This document shows, one piece after another, positions 40,386 to 54,900 of a stretch of DNA of 64,000 nt. Numbering within the stretch: the first letter of the stretch is position 1; each line of letters opens with the position of its first letter. The position numbers were made by a program, and so were the translations under genes. The stretch covers positions 5,998,452 through 6,062,451 of the forward strand of contig CM063294.1 in the NCBI GenBank assembly GCA_032173965.1. The letters are read 5' to 3'. The DNA is from Sitta carolinensis (taxonomy: Eukaryota > Chordata > Aves > Passeriformes > Sittidae). The notes under the pieces are model-generated. The model was not told the DNA's origin, made no database searches, and was given only the letters and a program-made list of their open reading frames with translations.

Positions 40386-43300
40386 TGGTTTTAAGAAGAG
40401 TCTGTTCCGTTACAATAAAAAAAAGCTAAAAAGAGAGTGCTGCTTACTCTCAAAACCCAGATAGAACACTGAAATTATCTGAAGACTATTAACTGCCCAT
40501 CAACTTATCATTCTGCATATTTATCATTTGCATATAGAAATTCACATCTTATTTCAATAGTGGAATCTCAAGCATACACCTATCAAACACCTTCGAGAAA
40601 GAAAAGAAAAGGAAAACACCCCAGTGACAGTGGAAATGCTGGAGCTCAGGGCCCAGCTGCTGATCTTCTGGAGAGTTTCAGATGTGCTGCCCTGCAGGGA
40701 TCCAGTCACTGCTCTGACCCTGAGCAGGAGCAGCAGGTGCAGATGAACAGAGGGCACTGGGCTGAAGGGCCCATGGAAATGGATTTATCCATGGGCTGCT
40801 CCATCACTGGATCAGGAAAACACTGACTGAGCTGAGGGAACACCTCCTGCACACAAGGCCAGTCAGAAGTACAAAGCCCAGTATTACTCATGATACAGAC
40901 TAAAACACTTTGGCCAAGGGAATCCTGGAAGGTGGCCAAGAGAAGGAAAATAACTCATGGTTACCAACAATACTGACTTTGCTGACACTTGAATAGTCAA
41001 GTTTCCTTCAGAGCAAAGTAGCTAAGAAGCTAACGATGCTAAGAAATAAAAAAAAAATCAGCTTTCAGTGCTTTCTAACATATAGATATTGAATCTCTAA
41101 CCAACATGGACAAACAAACTTCCAAGCATATTAAAAACCTAGTACTTGAGAATTTAAATTAATACTAAAATGGGCACATTAAATTACCAAGCTTGACATT
41201 CCTGATTTTTTGTATTAGCCAGACTGGGGAAAAGTATCTTCATGCAAACAAGAGCAAATTCCTAAAGCTCTCTCTAAATGTACTGCTATTAATGTCAATA
41301 TACTTATTCACAAAGGGAAATTTCATTCAGGACACCCAAAGCTTTAAAGTGAATTAGATCATTCTCCTTTATTAGAAGATGATACATGTATTTCATAAGC
41401 ATCTAAGTCCCCTACTAAACATGCTGTGCCAGCCCTGAGCACATTATCAAGTGATAACCATGTTAGCTTGTTCCACAGTTAAGGCCATTCCACATCCTAC
41501 TATAACAGAGGTGAAAGTTGGTTTCTCTGCATGGCATTGGTCGTTCAGGTCTTCCAGCAATCTTTTTTGGATTCCTACTTCTTTTTTTGTCCTCTATTTC
41601 TTCTACAGGAAGATTTTTCTTAATAGCTCCAAAGCTATAAAGAAAAAGAGAAAATCCCACCTGACCGAACTCTGTAAAACTAAAGAAGCACAAAGTGCCT
41701 GTGTAAGTCCAGAGAATTGGAACCACTGGTGCCACTTCAATCGACATCTGAGACCCCATTAATGACACCAGAATTACACCTAGGCCTCCTGTTTCTTGAC
41801 AGCCTCTTCAAAATAACAGCAGCACAAACATGGGATTGGGTTGACAATCATTTACATGCAAGTGTGACCTTTTTGCCCAGTGGTGACATTTGTATCCTAT
41901 TAGCAAAATACTGTATTGTATTTAAGCAATAATTGCATTTTCTATGGAGACAAACGACATGTAAATCAATAAATGACGAGGCTGCAGGCCGAGCACAGTA
42001 TTGATTTTCAGTCATGTTCATCTCTGAGCTTAATGCTGAGAAAACACAGCATATGCTATGATTTTTTATAAGTTACATCTTTTGGGTTAGATAGTTTTCT
42101 GAGAATTAAGAAATAAGAAAGGTGCTCTCCACTTGAGGGAAAAGAGATTAAAGGGGAGTGAAAATTTAACAGCTGTAATCGAAGTTAACACAGGATCTTA
42201 AAACCAAATGCTGAACAGATCAATACTGCTTTGTACAACACCCTTGTCACCTCCATGGCTGATCAAATTGCACATGAATATCATCTGTATTAAGCCAGTG
42301 GTTAACTGTACCATCACTGAAACAAGCTGAAGGTTTACAGAAGTTTCAGTGAGAAATTTATTTATTGCTTATTGCTTTTGCCCTTCACAGGAAAACCAAT
42401 TTATTCAAAGCACACCCAATAACATCCTGGCAAGTGGCACATAGCAAGAAGGGCATTGCTGAAACATGAATAGCGTGTTTCCAAATTTGCTGTCATTTCC
42501 AAATGACAACACAGATTAGAATTTTTTATGTAAAACTAAGAAGAGAAGGGAATATTCTCCTTGCTTTCCTTTTATAAATAGTTCTAGAACTAGTCAGTGA
42601 TTAAGGATATCACATTCCAACATTTAAATAAAAGCTGTGGTTTTAAACAATTAGTTTTTAGAAAAGAAAAATCTTGACCAGTTCTTGACTGCTGTTCTCT
42701 GTAACTGCAGAGAAATGCAAGAAAAATCCAAAATGGATTTCCTAATGGATTAAACCAAGTGATCACTACCTGATCTCTGTGCCCTGTGCACGGGTCTGCC
42801 TGTGAAGGAGCAGAAAACTCTCAACACACAGGCAGCCTCAGCCATGCAGGAAGACACCAGCAACCTCTGCTAGCAGAGGTACCAAGTCACTTCTGTGAAT
42901 ATGAGACAAGCTGTCTGTCACAGGAGGTAAGAAACCCACTTCACTCTACCTGGTACAGCATTGCAGCAGCAACAATGACTTCTCTAAATCTCCTCCTGCA
43001 TCATTAGTAAGGTCATTGACTGAAATATTTTAGGAGGCCTAGTGAGACTCATCTGGGATACTGTTTTCCATAACTATCTCTGTGACAGCCATAAATTAAG
43101 AACCTTGTGGTTTTAACTTCTTAAAAAAAAAAATCTTGCTTTTCTTCTCACTGTAGCCTTAACAGAATGGGGTGAGGGACAAGTGAGGAATAATCCCAGA
43201 ATATTGTTTTATGCTGCTCAGACCTTTTGATACAAGATAAAAGGAGCCAACACAGATATTCACTTCCTCCACAAAGGCTAATTTTCCTTCCACTAGACAT

Positions 43301-44485
43301 TATTTTGAATATGGATTATATAATTTAACTGCAGTTGTTCAGTATGTAAGACTCTATAATATCCTACAATTGAACCAACAGGTTAAGACAGTTTTCATCT
43401 GACTGCACTAAATTATTGATCCACTGGTTCCTTCTTCAGATTTTAAATCACCCGAAGAGAAGGAAAAATAAATGCATTAAGACTTTCCAGTCTCAGTGAG
43501 AAAATATATGTAGGTAGTTTGAGTCCCTACAGTAAAAATAATCACAAGGCATATCTTTCAGTAAGCCATCTGATTTTGAATTAACCACTCAAAAAGCAGT
43601 TTATTTCAAAAAATATATTTTTAGTTTGCTTGAGAGTTGGCTATATAAGCCCCATCTATCAATTCCTGCAGTTTGAGTATTGCAGTATGAATAATATATG
43701 CCTTTGTCATGTGAATAAGATAACAGCCTTCACTCCTCAGTGCTCTACATTTCTTGTTCCAAATGTGACATAAAATACAATTTTCCTCAAGTAGCTGAAA
43801 AGGAATTTAGAATAAATGAATTATGAATACTTGAATGGAGATAAGACAATTTGGTAAAAAAAAATAAAGAACACAAAGCAAAATATCAAGAATTATTAAA
43901 TTCAGTGAGACACTGAGAAGGGCCTAAAGATAGAGCTGAAGAGTGATGTTTTCTCAAAAAACACCTGAATACCTGCACATTTTTTTAAGTTACTACTTCA
44001 AAAGCTTCTAAAGCCCTCTTGAGCCTTTTTCAAAAGCCAACAAGAAACACACCCTTTGCCCACCTACAGCTGTGAACTCAGATGGATTCCATTCTGGTCA
44101 CTTTATCTTATTTTCAATTCTTTTCGCTTTGTTTTATTTATTATGGAGGCTAAGGCAAACTTCTCCAAAGCATCAGGAAACAGCATTTGTTTAAAGCAAG
44201 TTCCAGAACTGGGATGCCCCCATCTCCAACTCTAGCTCCTGGTCAGCAGAGCCATGATTTCTGTATCAATTCAAACACATGGAAATACCTGGTGTGTGGT
44301 GGAGCACGGACCTGCCTGGATGCAGACTACACTCCAGAGCTCTGGCAGCATAAACAACCCTGAGAAATTACCAACTGACAAAACCCACTAATAAGGGCGT
44401 GTTTGACATGTGACATATGACTGAAATATTCTCTGTGTAGATTTTGGGTCTGTGGCCTCCCTCACCCCATTTTCTTTATGCCCTT

Positions 44486-44502
44486 AAAAAAAAAAAAAAA
44501 AA
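44486..44502. repeat. A17 homopolymer
   Basis: Simple mononucleotide run. Confidence 0.9.
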
Positions 44503-47500
44503 GTTTTGGCTTTCCCATTTTTCACTACCCAAGACATATTACTTTCATTTTAGGCCAGAAAGAAATTGCAAGTTGATTGTCATGGAAGAGTCAGGAAGAA
44601 GCCCAGCACTTATTGGTTGTGGACCAGGAACTGTTTCTTTTACTATCTTGTTTTTTCCAGGCTTTTAACACGTTGGCACACAGTTATTTGGACTGTCACA
44701 ACAACTGTTTAAGACATCTCTGTGTCTGATGTATGGTGAAAGGCAGGAGTGGAAGAGCCAAACAATTACAGGCAAAAATCACAAAGGGTCATGTAGGGAG
44801 GGCGATAGAAAAGATGAAAATAAGATTCCACATAGTAACATATCCAAGAAGCACTGAAAACCTTAGAATTGTCAAAATTCTCAAAAGAAAGCATTTGGAT
44901 TTTTGTTTTTATATGTGTACGTATCTTAAATTTTAAACACTTTAAAGAGTTAAGTGAGGCTTTTCAGAGGGAAACGTATTTTCTGCTAACCCAGTGATTT
45001 TTAAAATTATTTCTCTTTTCCTGTGCTTGAGAAAAACACACTTTAGGACAAATCAGCAAAATTTTTTTGCTGCCTTCTCCTCCGGTAAAATCAGCAATCT
45101 AACAACATAATTTATTCACACAGATGTAATCAGTATCTCTACAGACCTGCAACAGCAAAGCACTCTCCAAAAGTCTGGGGCTGGTGGTCTCAATGAGAAA
45201 GCAGCCCAGCTGTTTAACAGCAATGGACCTGGGCTTTTATCCTGTTATGGGAGAGGAAACATCCCTGCGTCACACAGAATTCCCTCTTCAAGCCTTGGCT
45301 TGACCTTTAAAAACCCCAAGGAACCTGAAGAAATGCCACGGATGGATAATGGTTAATGATGTTCACCAGAGCAGTGACATCATGCTGAGCCAGACAAAGC
45401 CCGACACTCCTGTCACCCTCCTTACAAATGGAAAGTCACAAGCACTAAAGCAGATGATAACATTTGTTTTAAAGGAAATGTTAATTGAAATTGGCATGCT
45501 GCTGCTCGCTACTAGGAACAGGACCCCAAGGGATCAGCAGAAAAAAGGAAAATAAAAAAGGTGAGTTTTGCCAGATGAGCTCTGACTCCCAGCCAACCAT
45601 GGGGAGGGCTCCATTTCTGATAATCCATTTTTAACTACAGCAAGATTAACTCTGACCTGAATAAAAAGCCATTTCTAAAGTGCAGAAAGCCTATTATCTA
45701 CTCTTTTAAGCATGTGAGTGGGAGGTGAAGAAAATAATCACAGAAGATCTACATTTTCTTAATTATTTTTTAAAGAGATACTGGGACCTGAATATCTCAA
45801 AATAAGAAATAAAAATATTCATTTTAATGCATGCCATGTAATGCTTATCACTTAATCACTGCAAAGTGCTGTCAGGTTTAATTACAGTCTTCAGTGGCCC
45901 AGCAAGATGAATAAGTCATGAATTTTAACACCCAAATCCAAATCATGAAAGTTAGCTTTCTTCTCCCCTCCTAGCGCATTCTGGATCCCACAGAAGAAAA
46001 CAATATATCTTCACAACCATTTCTAAACAGAACAAGCTAATGCAAATTAATTCTTTGTTGAATACAGTTTTTATAGCAGGGACCAAAGTTGACTTAATGG
46101 ACAAGAAATAGCCTAAGTCAGCCTCACTTTTCATTGGTAATTGGTTAGTAAAGCAGGAGCTACCCAGGGCCAGGGGGACCCTGTGAATGCTGGATTGGGA
46201 AGAGAAGATTCAGCCATCAGTGACTGCAGGGACTGAGCAGAGACAGAGCAACCTGCAAAAGCTCACGGCAGCACCTGCCCAGCTCAGCACTCACACGCCC
46301 ACGGGCAGGAGCTGTGGCACTGAGCCCAGGCACAAAACTCCAGGGGAAGACCTCTTCAAAAAGCTGCTCAAAGAGGCATGAACAGCCACTAAGCCTTCAG
46401 CTACCCATTTCCCCAGGAGCCTGTTTATTCACAAGGACCTCAGTGTTTATCTCAGGGCTCAATACAGTTCTCAACTGCACCAACTCCTGAATGGTTTGAA
46501 GAATGGCACTTGAGAACCTGATCAATGAAACATTTTTCACTGACTTCAAAGTAAAACTTCAGATAAGAAATACCATTCAAAGTATCCAGCAACTATTCTC
46601 TGATATTCTGAGGATCATGGTAATATTTCTTCATTACAATTTAGAGAGTAATTTCTGGCCTGTGGGAAATGACCTGCTGGACAGGCCTTACAGAAGACAG
46701 GTCGCCATGCCCAGCTTTTTAAATAGACTTATTCACATCTGCAGTCATGAGAGAAATCAATACAAGAACAAATTGAAGATTGTGTCAAAGTCACAGCCCC
46801 ATGGCAGCCACTCTTCATCGGTTTAGATCCCTTGCCAATAGAGATGGCCTTGGCAGCTGCACAATTCACTCCTGTGTTCTGCAGTGTCACCCCTTCCCCT
46901 GTTCATAGAAAAACTGCAGTGTTTTTCTATTTCCAGGGGCCAGTAGAGCAGGAATGAACCTGATCCAAAATTCCCAACATTCAGCAGGATGCCCTCACTT
47001 ATTTTTAACAGGCTACCAGCAAGGTTTCCTTGACTTTTGCTTTCTCCTTTGCCCTTCTGCACTGCCTGAACAAAAAAGCAAAACTGCTCTCTGTGCCCTC
47101 TTGCCCTCTTTTGGCTCCTATTGGGTCTATTCCTCTCTCTAGAATACAGCTTGCTCCAATGGTTGTGTGTGCATTTGAAAGCCCCCTTCCCTCACTGCAG
47201 TTTAAAAACCTTACAACAACTGGCATCACCTGAGCCATTCTGATTGACTGCCAGTCATTGCCAGTGAATATGAAAATATGGTCATGATATAAACATACAC
47301 ACCACGCCCCAAAAAATACCTGAGAATACCTAAACCTAAGACAGTCTTGCATGTAGAGAAAAATAAGCAAATTTATTGAAAACATAAAAAATATCTAATT
47401 CCTGTGAATATCCATATACAATTTTTAAAAATCTATTAATCACATTCAACCTGATTAGTAGTACCAATACTGATTGTTTAGAGAAGAGATAGGACATACT

Positions 47501-50500
47501 TTGCTGCAGTTCTTTTCTGACCTGAATGGCTTGTTGCATTTCAAATGTGAATACTCATTATTGTCTCTTTTCAGAGTTTTTGATTCAGCAGCCAAATGAT
47601 GCTTTTAAGGAAAAGGAAAGCCTAAGGCCCATACTGAAAAAAAGGATGCATTAGAGCTACAGAAATAATTTATTCATACCCTAGTGTGCAAGAGCCACTC
47701 TCAGCCAGATACATGCGTGCGACAAAACTCTTTAGGAAATCAGCTTCTATTATAGAACATATTTGGGAAGGTGAAGCTGATAACTTATCTGAAGTGCATT
47801 CAACGTGCTTCTTCCTTTAAGCATTCATAATTACAGCATTAAATTCTGATTTTAATGCATTAGACACACAGAGGACATAGGACACTCAATTACTAAGAAA
47901 AAAGTGGTCTTCACACAAGAACTTGAGTAGAGTTATATTCTACATACCTGCACTGACTTTCTTTGTTAGAAATAGAAAAAAGAGGGAGAAACATGTATAA
48001 TGAAAAAGAGGATCACCTTTTTGCAACATTAGGTCTCTTAACTGATGCTTTTAGATACTACTTTTGATTATGTTTTATTTTGATGAATATGAAATGCAGC
48101 TCTGCAGAAAAAATTAAAGTAGTTGATAGAAAAATCCCTAGCCCATCATTTTCAAAGCTGCATTCCAGAATACAGGAACCTCACCTTTGATACAGGCACA
48201 TAAATGTAAATTCATCCTAGAGCATGAATTAAGAGGCTCCTGATACAGAATAATTAGAACCTTGGGGAGGGGACAGTTTGAGAATTCAAAGATGTGAGTT
48301 TACATAGCTTCCAAACAGTTGTAAAGGTAAGGGTTCTTCTATCAGTATGGCTTCTAAGGTAGTGGAAACAGTATTTCCTGCCTGTAATTGCCTGCAATGC
48401 ATTTTATCACTGCCTTACCACCAACATTCATTTTCCTTTTTTATACCGCTCTGAGGGGAAATAGTTTCTCTGGAGTACAAAAACAATTCATCCACAGTGT
48501 GCAATGTATGATTCTCACTACCTTGTTGAAAGACTGAAATTATCACAGCTCTCTCCAGTATAGGGGACCGAAAAAAAAAACCAGAAAAGATTACCCTTCC
48601 AGAGGTCACAACATGTCACATGTGCATTTCAAAACCTGCATCTTAAAACTCTGTTCTGAAAGAAAGGGATAACAGAGCAGTATTTCTATTCTGCTTTGGG
48701 CACTTTCATTATGCCATCAATTATTATAGCACCATCTTCTAACAGAAATTTCATCATGTATTCAAATTGGCAAGCAGAGTCATTCAGCAGCCACAACAAA
48801 TTGAGCTCAACAGGCTTTATTTCAAGAACTACAATGGTGTCAAGTGGTCAGTCCTTCACTTTGAATTTCTGGTTATATGAGATGCAAATGCATGATCTCT
48901 CATTCTAACAGCAAGCAATGGCAAATAGTTACACAATTGGATTCTAACATAGCCTTAACTATGGACAAACAACATTATCAAGCCGGGGATGGAGCAGTTT
49001 GAATCACAAAGAAAATACTTACTATATTATGGAAATTTTTAATTTATTTTCCTCTTCATTTACCACAGTCATGTCACCCTAATCAGAAAAGTAAATACCA
49101 GAGTCTGTACTTGATCCAATGAAGGGAACTCCAATAATTATAAGAACTGCTGTTTTTTTCCCCTTTTTATCTACACCTGCAAACCTAAAAAGACCACATC
49201 ATCTGTTACACAACCAGCTCTCTGTACTTAGGTCCTAAATGGTGCTCAAGAGTGGAACTGTGTCCTCCTATAGAGAGCCCACAGCTATCTGTGCTCTCTG
49301 GGGTCCCTGCACACCCTGAGCACCACCCCACCACAGTCAGGGTGGGTGGGACCCAGCACTCTGGAGTCCTGTGCTGGATCTGGGAACGCTGGAGCCTCAC
49401 CAGGGGCTGGCCCAATGACATTATGAACATCCTGGCACTTGCTTGAGGCTTTGAGGACACAACTGGGTCACTGGCAATTCCCACCAAGCAATGTAAAAAA
49501 TAAATAATTCAGTCCCATAGCCAACAGCCTCTGTTCCAAGAGACCTTCTCAGCAATGCCAAACATTTTCTCTTAGTTCTTTCTAGAGTTCCTTTAACAAT
49601 CAACTAGTTTATTTTTATTTGTGGCTACCAAACAATTGTGACACATGATATCTTTGAAGTCCAATATACTGTTTATACAGAAGAAGTAAAGCTGACACTC
49701 CTTCCTCTACTTCATTGGAAAATACCCTTAACATCATAAATGAAGATTCTGCTTCAAGTGCTGATAAGAAGCAATGCTGAAATTTGCTGCAAGAGTTCAA
49801 AACATGCAAGCTTAACATTTGCTTTTTGAGCTGGCCAGGTCAGTAAAATCTTTGGTCATAATATATGTGCTAAGAAAATTAAGGTACAAAACCAGAGATT
49901 CAATGTGAGAACAAAAACAATTTGTTTAAATGCATGAATAATCATGAATCCATCTGGAATTTTATTATTATGTCTGTGTTGCACATGCATATTTTGGAGG
50001 TGGAAGTGCATCCTGCCCGACATCAAGCCCTGTCTAAAGCCCTGATGAGCTGTGAACACTTGGTTGCATTGCCAGTGTGCCAAGCTATTGGCCCACAGCA
50101 CCTTAGGTTGTTGGGATGTGGACAGAAGAGCTTGAGGAAGATGCTCACTTCAAATGCCAGATCCATTCTGTTGTTTGCACATAAGCTCTTCTGTGAGATG
50201 AACTGGAATGATTGTAAAATCTATCGAGGTTTGTAAAAAAAAGTTGATAAAATCTAATGGAATGCAAAGGAAAAAGATCCCTTGGTTTCATACTGGGATA
50301 CTGTAGAAGGCAAGAGTGGTTAATCCTCACCAGTCCCACCAATGTCACATATCTGCAGTCTTATTTACATTAAATGTCACAGCAAAATTTACTTAAATTA
50401 GGTTACACATGACTGGATAAAATTAAAGAAGTCACTTCATGAGTTCTTAATTTCCTCTGTAGTGATTTAATTCTGAAGTAATTTGAAAGAATCCTCTCAG

Positions 50501-51935
50501 AATGCAATATCAAATTGACATCAGAATCTGCTTATCTCTACCAAAGTTATCTTTCACCGACCAGTCTTCAGACTCCTTTTTGAGAGTTCTAGTGAAATGC
50601 TTATTGAGCAACACCTAACTCTTCTCTCCTTCCAGAGCATGCAATGCCACTCTTTACAGCAGAGATCTGTTTAGAATTCCTCTCCTCCACACATCACACT
50701 AAAGATAAACATGACTGTTTGGGAGCCCGCCACCCCACATTTCTTCACCCCCAATGTACCTGCAACAAACATCTAACTGAAGGAACAGACAGCATTTTCC
50801 CATTTGCATCAGCCCAGCCTGGGCAAGGTGCTCCCACCTCACCTCACTGCCAGGACCCTGCAGAAGTGCTGTGCAACATCCACACAGCGCCCAGTCCCAA
50901 CTTTATGCTGGATAAATTACAAGTGATGGAAAGAATTTCCATGAGTTGCCCAGGGGAAGCAGAATATTTATTTCAACAGTGCTCCAGTTTCCAAATTGTC
51001 TTAACTAAGCTGGTTGTCAACACAGCAAGATTACACTGCTGCTTCATTGCTGTTCCAGCAGATGGTGAGGACCTGTAAAAGCCGAATGTGCTGCCACTTT
51101 GCTGTTCTAAACAAATTAAAACTGAAGTCTTGAAAAGTTAATTTGTTCAACAGCAATAACAAATGTGAAGTTTAGGCCCTTGATAACTATATACACATGC
51201 ACATATATAATTTTATGAGCACTTATTCCATCTTCTGAGAAACTCAGAGCTGTGAAATCGTTTTTTTGTGAGGATTTTGGATTTTGTTTTTAGACAAAAT
51301 CTAGATAACTAGTCTTAGTTCATTTATCATTTTAATATAATGTTACTATAACTGCAAATGTCTCAAGATTTGGCTGGGCACTCTAAAGTTCCAGAAAAGG
51401 CTTCCAACAAAAACATAAAATGGATTGTGAACAGCTAATTAAGTGTGATAGCCAGCCCTGTGAAAGAGAGAGCGCTATCTTTGGATGTGCTACATCATTT
51501 ATAGACCTCTCTGGAATAATTTTCTTTGGAATAAGAAGATTTAACTCCCTGTCTGAAATCCCCAAAACATCAGAAGACAACAATGCTAAGTGACATAATC
51601 CAGACTTCATCTCCTACTCTCTTCAAATCATAACTAGGTTATCTACAGCCATTATTCCAGAAATTGTTGCTCTATGGCTGGAACCATTTCAATATCCTCA
51701 GTGACTGACAGTACCTAAGGATGACTTCTGACCAATTCATGGACTACAGTTATTCTTCTTACAATTCCTGCATCTCTTGCAATGTCTACACATCATACAA
51801 CATCATCTGCAATGGTTTGTTGTCAGTACAGACACTCCTGGTGAAAGACAAACCTTATCCACATTTTAGAGATGAAGCAGTAGGATGAGGAGTCTGGTTT
51901 GGGTTTGAAGCATTTTTGGTTTGGGTTTTTAAATG

Positions 51936-51971
51936 TGGTTGGTTGGTTTGTTTGGTTGGGGGGGTTGGTGG
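51936..51971 (+). repeat. G-rich GGTT-type tract
   Basis: GGTTGGTTGG is followed by TTTGTTTGG, a run of seven G and TTGGTGG. The plus strand has at least six GG-or-longer runs separated by short T loops. This pattern could form a two-quartet G-quadruplex. No gene or promoter is nearby. Confidence 0.7.
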
Positions 51972-54900
51972 ATTTTAGTTTGTTTTAAAAGGCATTTGAA
52001 TGCCTTCTGGCTCCAAAAAATAACAGCAAGCACTTCATTAAACAGTTCTGTTTTCAGAAGCAAGCTTAAAACAATTGAATCAAGGCAATGCACCATAGAT
52101 TCAGCAGTCTGCACTCACTCCACTGAGACAGACAGGCAACCTCATTGTCTCATCCCCACCCACTAAACTGTCTAAATTCTAAAGGGCCTTCTTTATCTGC
52201 TCTCCTCTCCTACCCAGTCCTGCCCCACAACTGCCCACTCCAACTTCACATGTGACCTTGTTAAACCTATTAACAAATTACATATGAACAAATCCTCACT
52301 TAACTCCTTATCACATCTTTCCCTCATTGTTTGTCTTTCTGTAGCCCAAAAGTGCCATGGAACTTGCTCAGCATTCCTTTGTGTTTGTACAGCATGCACA
52401 AAGCATCTCACTGAACCACTCTGGGGTTTCTTGGGTTACTATGGATGTAGAAGTAACAGCAAAAGGATTTTGGATGAGCAAGTCTAGTAAGAAAAATACA
52501 CACCTATAAAAATTACATCATACTGTTAAGACCCTTCGAACTCAATGCAGTAGACTTCTTGATGTCCAGTGGCTTATTTAACAAGGAAGGAAATCAAAAC
52601 TTTCCTCCCTGATGCAACTGATGACACTATTGAACATCCAAGCTGAAACTCTGAGGTAGAAAACGAGGATGGGAAAGAAGAGTCAAGATTGCTTGTGTAG
52701 TGAGGGAGGTTGCTAGAGGTTTACAAATATCCAATTAGTAAATACAATATCAACTGTTAACCTAGATGGATGCTACTATTTGGGCCTGAATTAAAAACCT
52801 GCATGGATTTATCAGCCTTTCTGGTAGACACTTCACCCACTGGCACAAGAATTTCTTCAGCTGCTCTTCCTACTCTGTATTTCCTCTCTCTACTACAGTT
52901 CCAAAACTTCTCTCTAACACTGTCTGACCGAGGTAATTACAGGTAATTAACTTTACAGAGCAATACTTCACAGGAAAAGGGGGAAATATACAAAGGCACA
53001 TCACTACAAACAAAATTCAAACAAATTCAAAATGAGCATGACTGCTATAATAGCCATACATATACTCAATTGACAAAATCATGTACCTATTTTGCACATA
53101 CAGAAAATAGACACACAGATCACTGCTTCTACAAAACCAAGATGCCCACCTTAATAACTGCTATCAGCAGTTTATCTAAGTAAAAGTTTTCCACAAAGAT
53201 GACAAGACTTCCTAAAATGAGGGACTGTGCTAGAAAGTGAATGCTCAAAAAGCAAACGCAGCATGCCTGTGGCTGACCCAGGATTGTGTGAAACCATAAT
53301 TCTTCTTTGTGTAGAAGCACCTACTGACAGCTGCACTTGCTGGTGGGTATGGGTTGATTTCACCATCTATTTCACAAACACCCACAAAAGGTTTTTCTGT
53401 ACATAAATATTCATAAGGTGCAAATTAATAGTTTCACAGCTATTTTCCCTCTCTTTTCCTCCCACAGTCTGCTACAATAAAACCTCATTTGACAGAATCA
53501 CAGTTAAGTGTAAGCGAAGTGTCTCCCTTGATCTACACTCAAGGTTATCATCCCTTGAGATTATTTAAAATACTAATTATTTAATTGTTTCTGATGCCTC
53601 TGAAGCAGGACATACACATGTTGATACTGATTTCGAGCTGGAGAACATAATTGCAACTCAAAATATTTTGAAAAATGGTGGAGAGAACCTCAAGGCCAGT
53701 TCAAAACCTGCAAAGTTAACAAAGCTATCACATACAACAGGTCCTTCTTGAAATCACCTCCCTCAATAGTATGAACTTCAGACAGCATCCTAATAGCAAA
53801 TTACATTCGTCTTACAAAAAAAGAGGTGTAGCGTGGAAATCATTGGTATGTTGTGTGGGAGGAAAAGAACAGATTCTAGGGAAAAAAAAACCAAAACCTA
53901 AACCCCTCCCCCTGTAAAGTGAGTTACTTAAAACAAACATCTGTAAAGGTAAAACAAAATATACAGGTCCATCCCAGAGTCCTGATTCCCACAAAGCATC
54001 TGTATTTGAAATCACAATTCCTAGTCCCACCTTCTTAAAAATTTGACCTCAAGAGCAGAGCTCGTAAACTTCACATTGAAGTCAGAAAACTCACACAGGA
54101 CAAATCACATGGTGAGGAAATCCATCCTGATCTCAGGACTGAAGAAACATCACATGCAGCTACCGCTGCTGCTGCCACAGATCATTTTAAGGATGGACAC
54201 ACAAAGACCATGCTTACAATATCCTCATCCTGAAGTCGCTGTTATATGTTTGTTTATAAATACTGCTAAGTTTCAGGAAAAAAAAAATATTGTTCTTTGG
54301 AATTAAAAATTAAGGTTTCAGTCCCAGACTCCCAAATTAATAGTATTTAAACATTTAATCTGAACACTTGAAGAGACGTGTTCATATCATTTGCTGATAA
54401 ACAGTAAACATATGCCTGGTAGCTGATTTGCTTACAGCACTGCTGTATTTCTTAAAATAAAAAGATAAAAAGAAATCTTAAGGAAAATTCCACCTTACAG
54501 TCCCATCTCAGCCATCAGGCAACACCTCAGAAGTCAGAACTACACGGGGTGGAGGACAGCATTGAAAGAAGCTTTCCACTCACTGTCTCAACCATGAGAT
54601 GTTCTAGAGGACCGGAGTATTTTGGTTTACATGCACTAGAAGAAATGCAGAACAGCATTTTCCTATTTTCCATTGTTTTCCTTTCTTCTCTTCCTCAACA
54701 TTTATTTTCTCCACCATCTGATGTCCTCACATACATAACAAAAGATAAATATTTGCAGCAGCTCAGGCAGACCCAGGAAATCCCTTTAACAACTCCCCTG
54801 GGAAACCCATCTCTCTGATTCAGTTTTCAAGGAACCAAAACACAAGTTTTTCTTCCTATAAATAAAGATGACACTACAGTTCTACACTGAAACTATTTCC

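Larger units (their letters stand above)
36035..51935. other. AT-rich noncoding stretch
   Basis: No supported gene. It includes a purine-rich strand at about 36244-36303, A19 at 40367-40385, A17 at 44486-44502, TTTG-rich DNA around 40140-40190 and a degenerate CCAGTACA-type repeat near 39450-39490. GC-richer patches at 38380-38650, 46150-46390, 49250-49440 and 50640-51080 carry open frames up to 144 codons with no recognisable domain. No CR1 or LTR landmark was seen. Confidence 0.6.

Noticed and set aside
50644..51078. 144-codon plus-strand open frame as a gene
   Set aside because: No domain, no neighbouring exons and no codon pattern that I could judge as coding.
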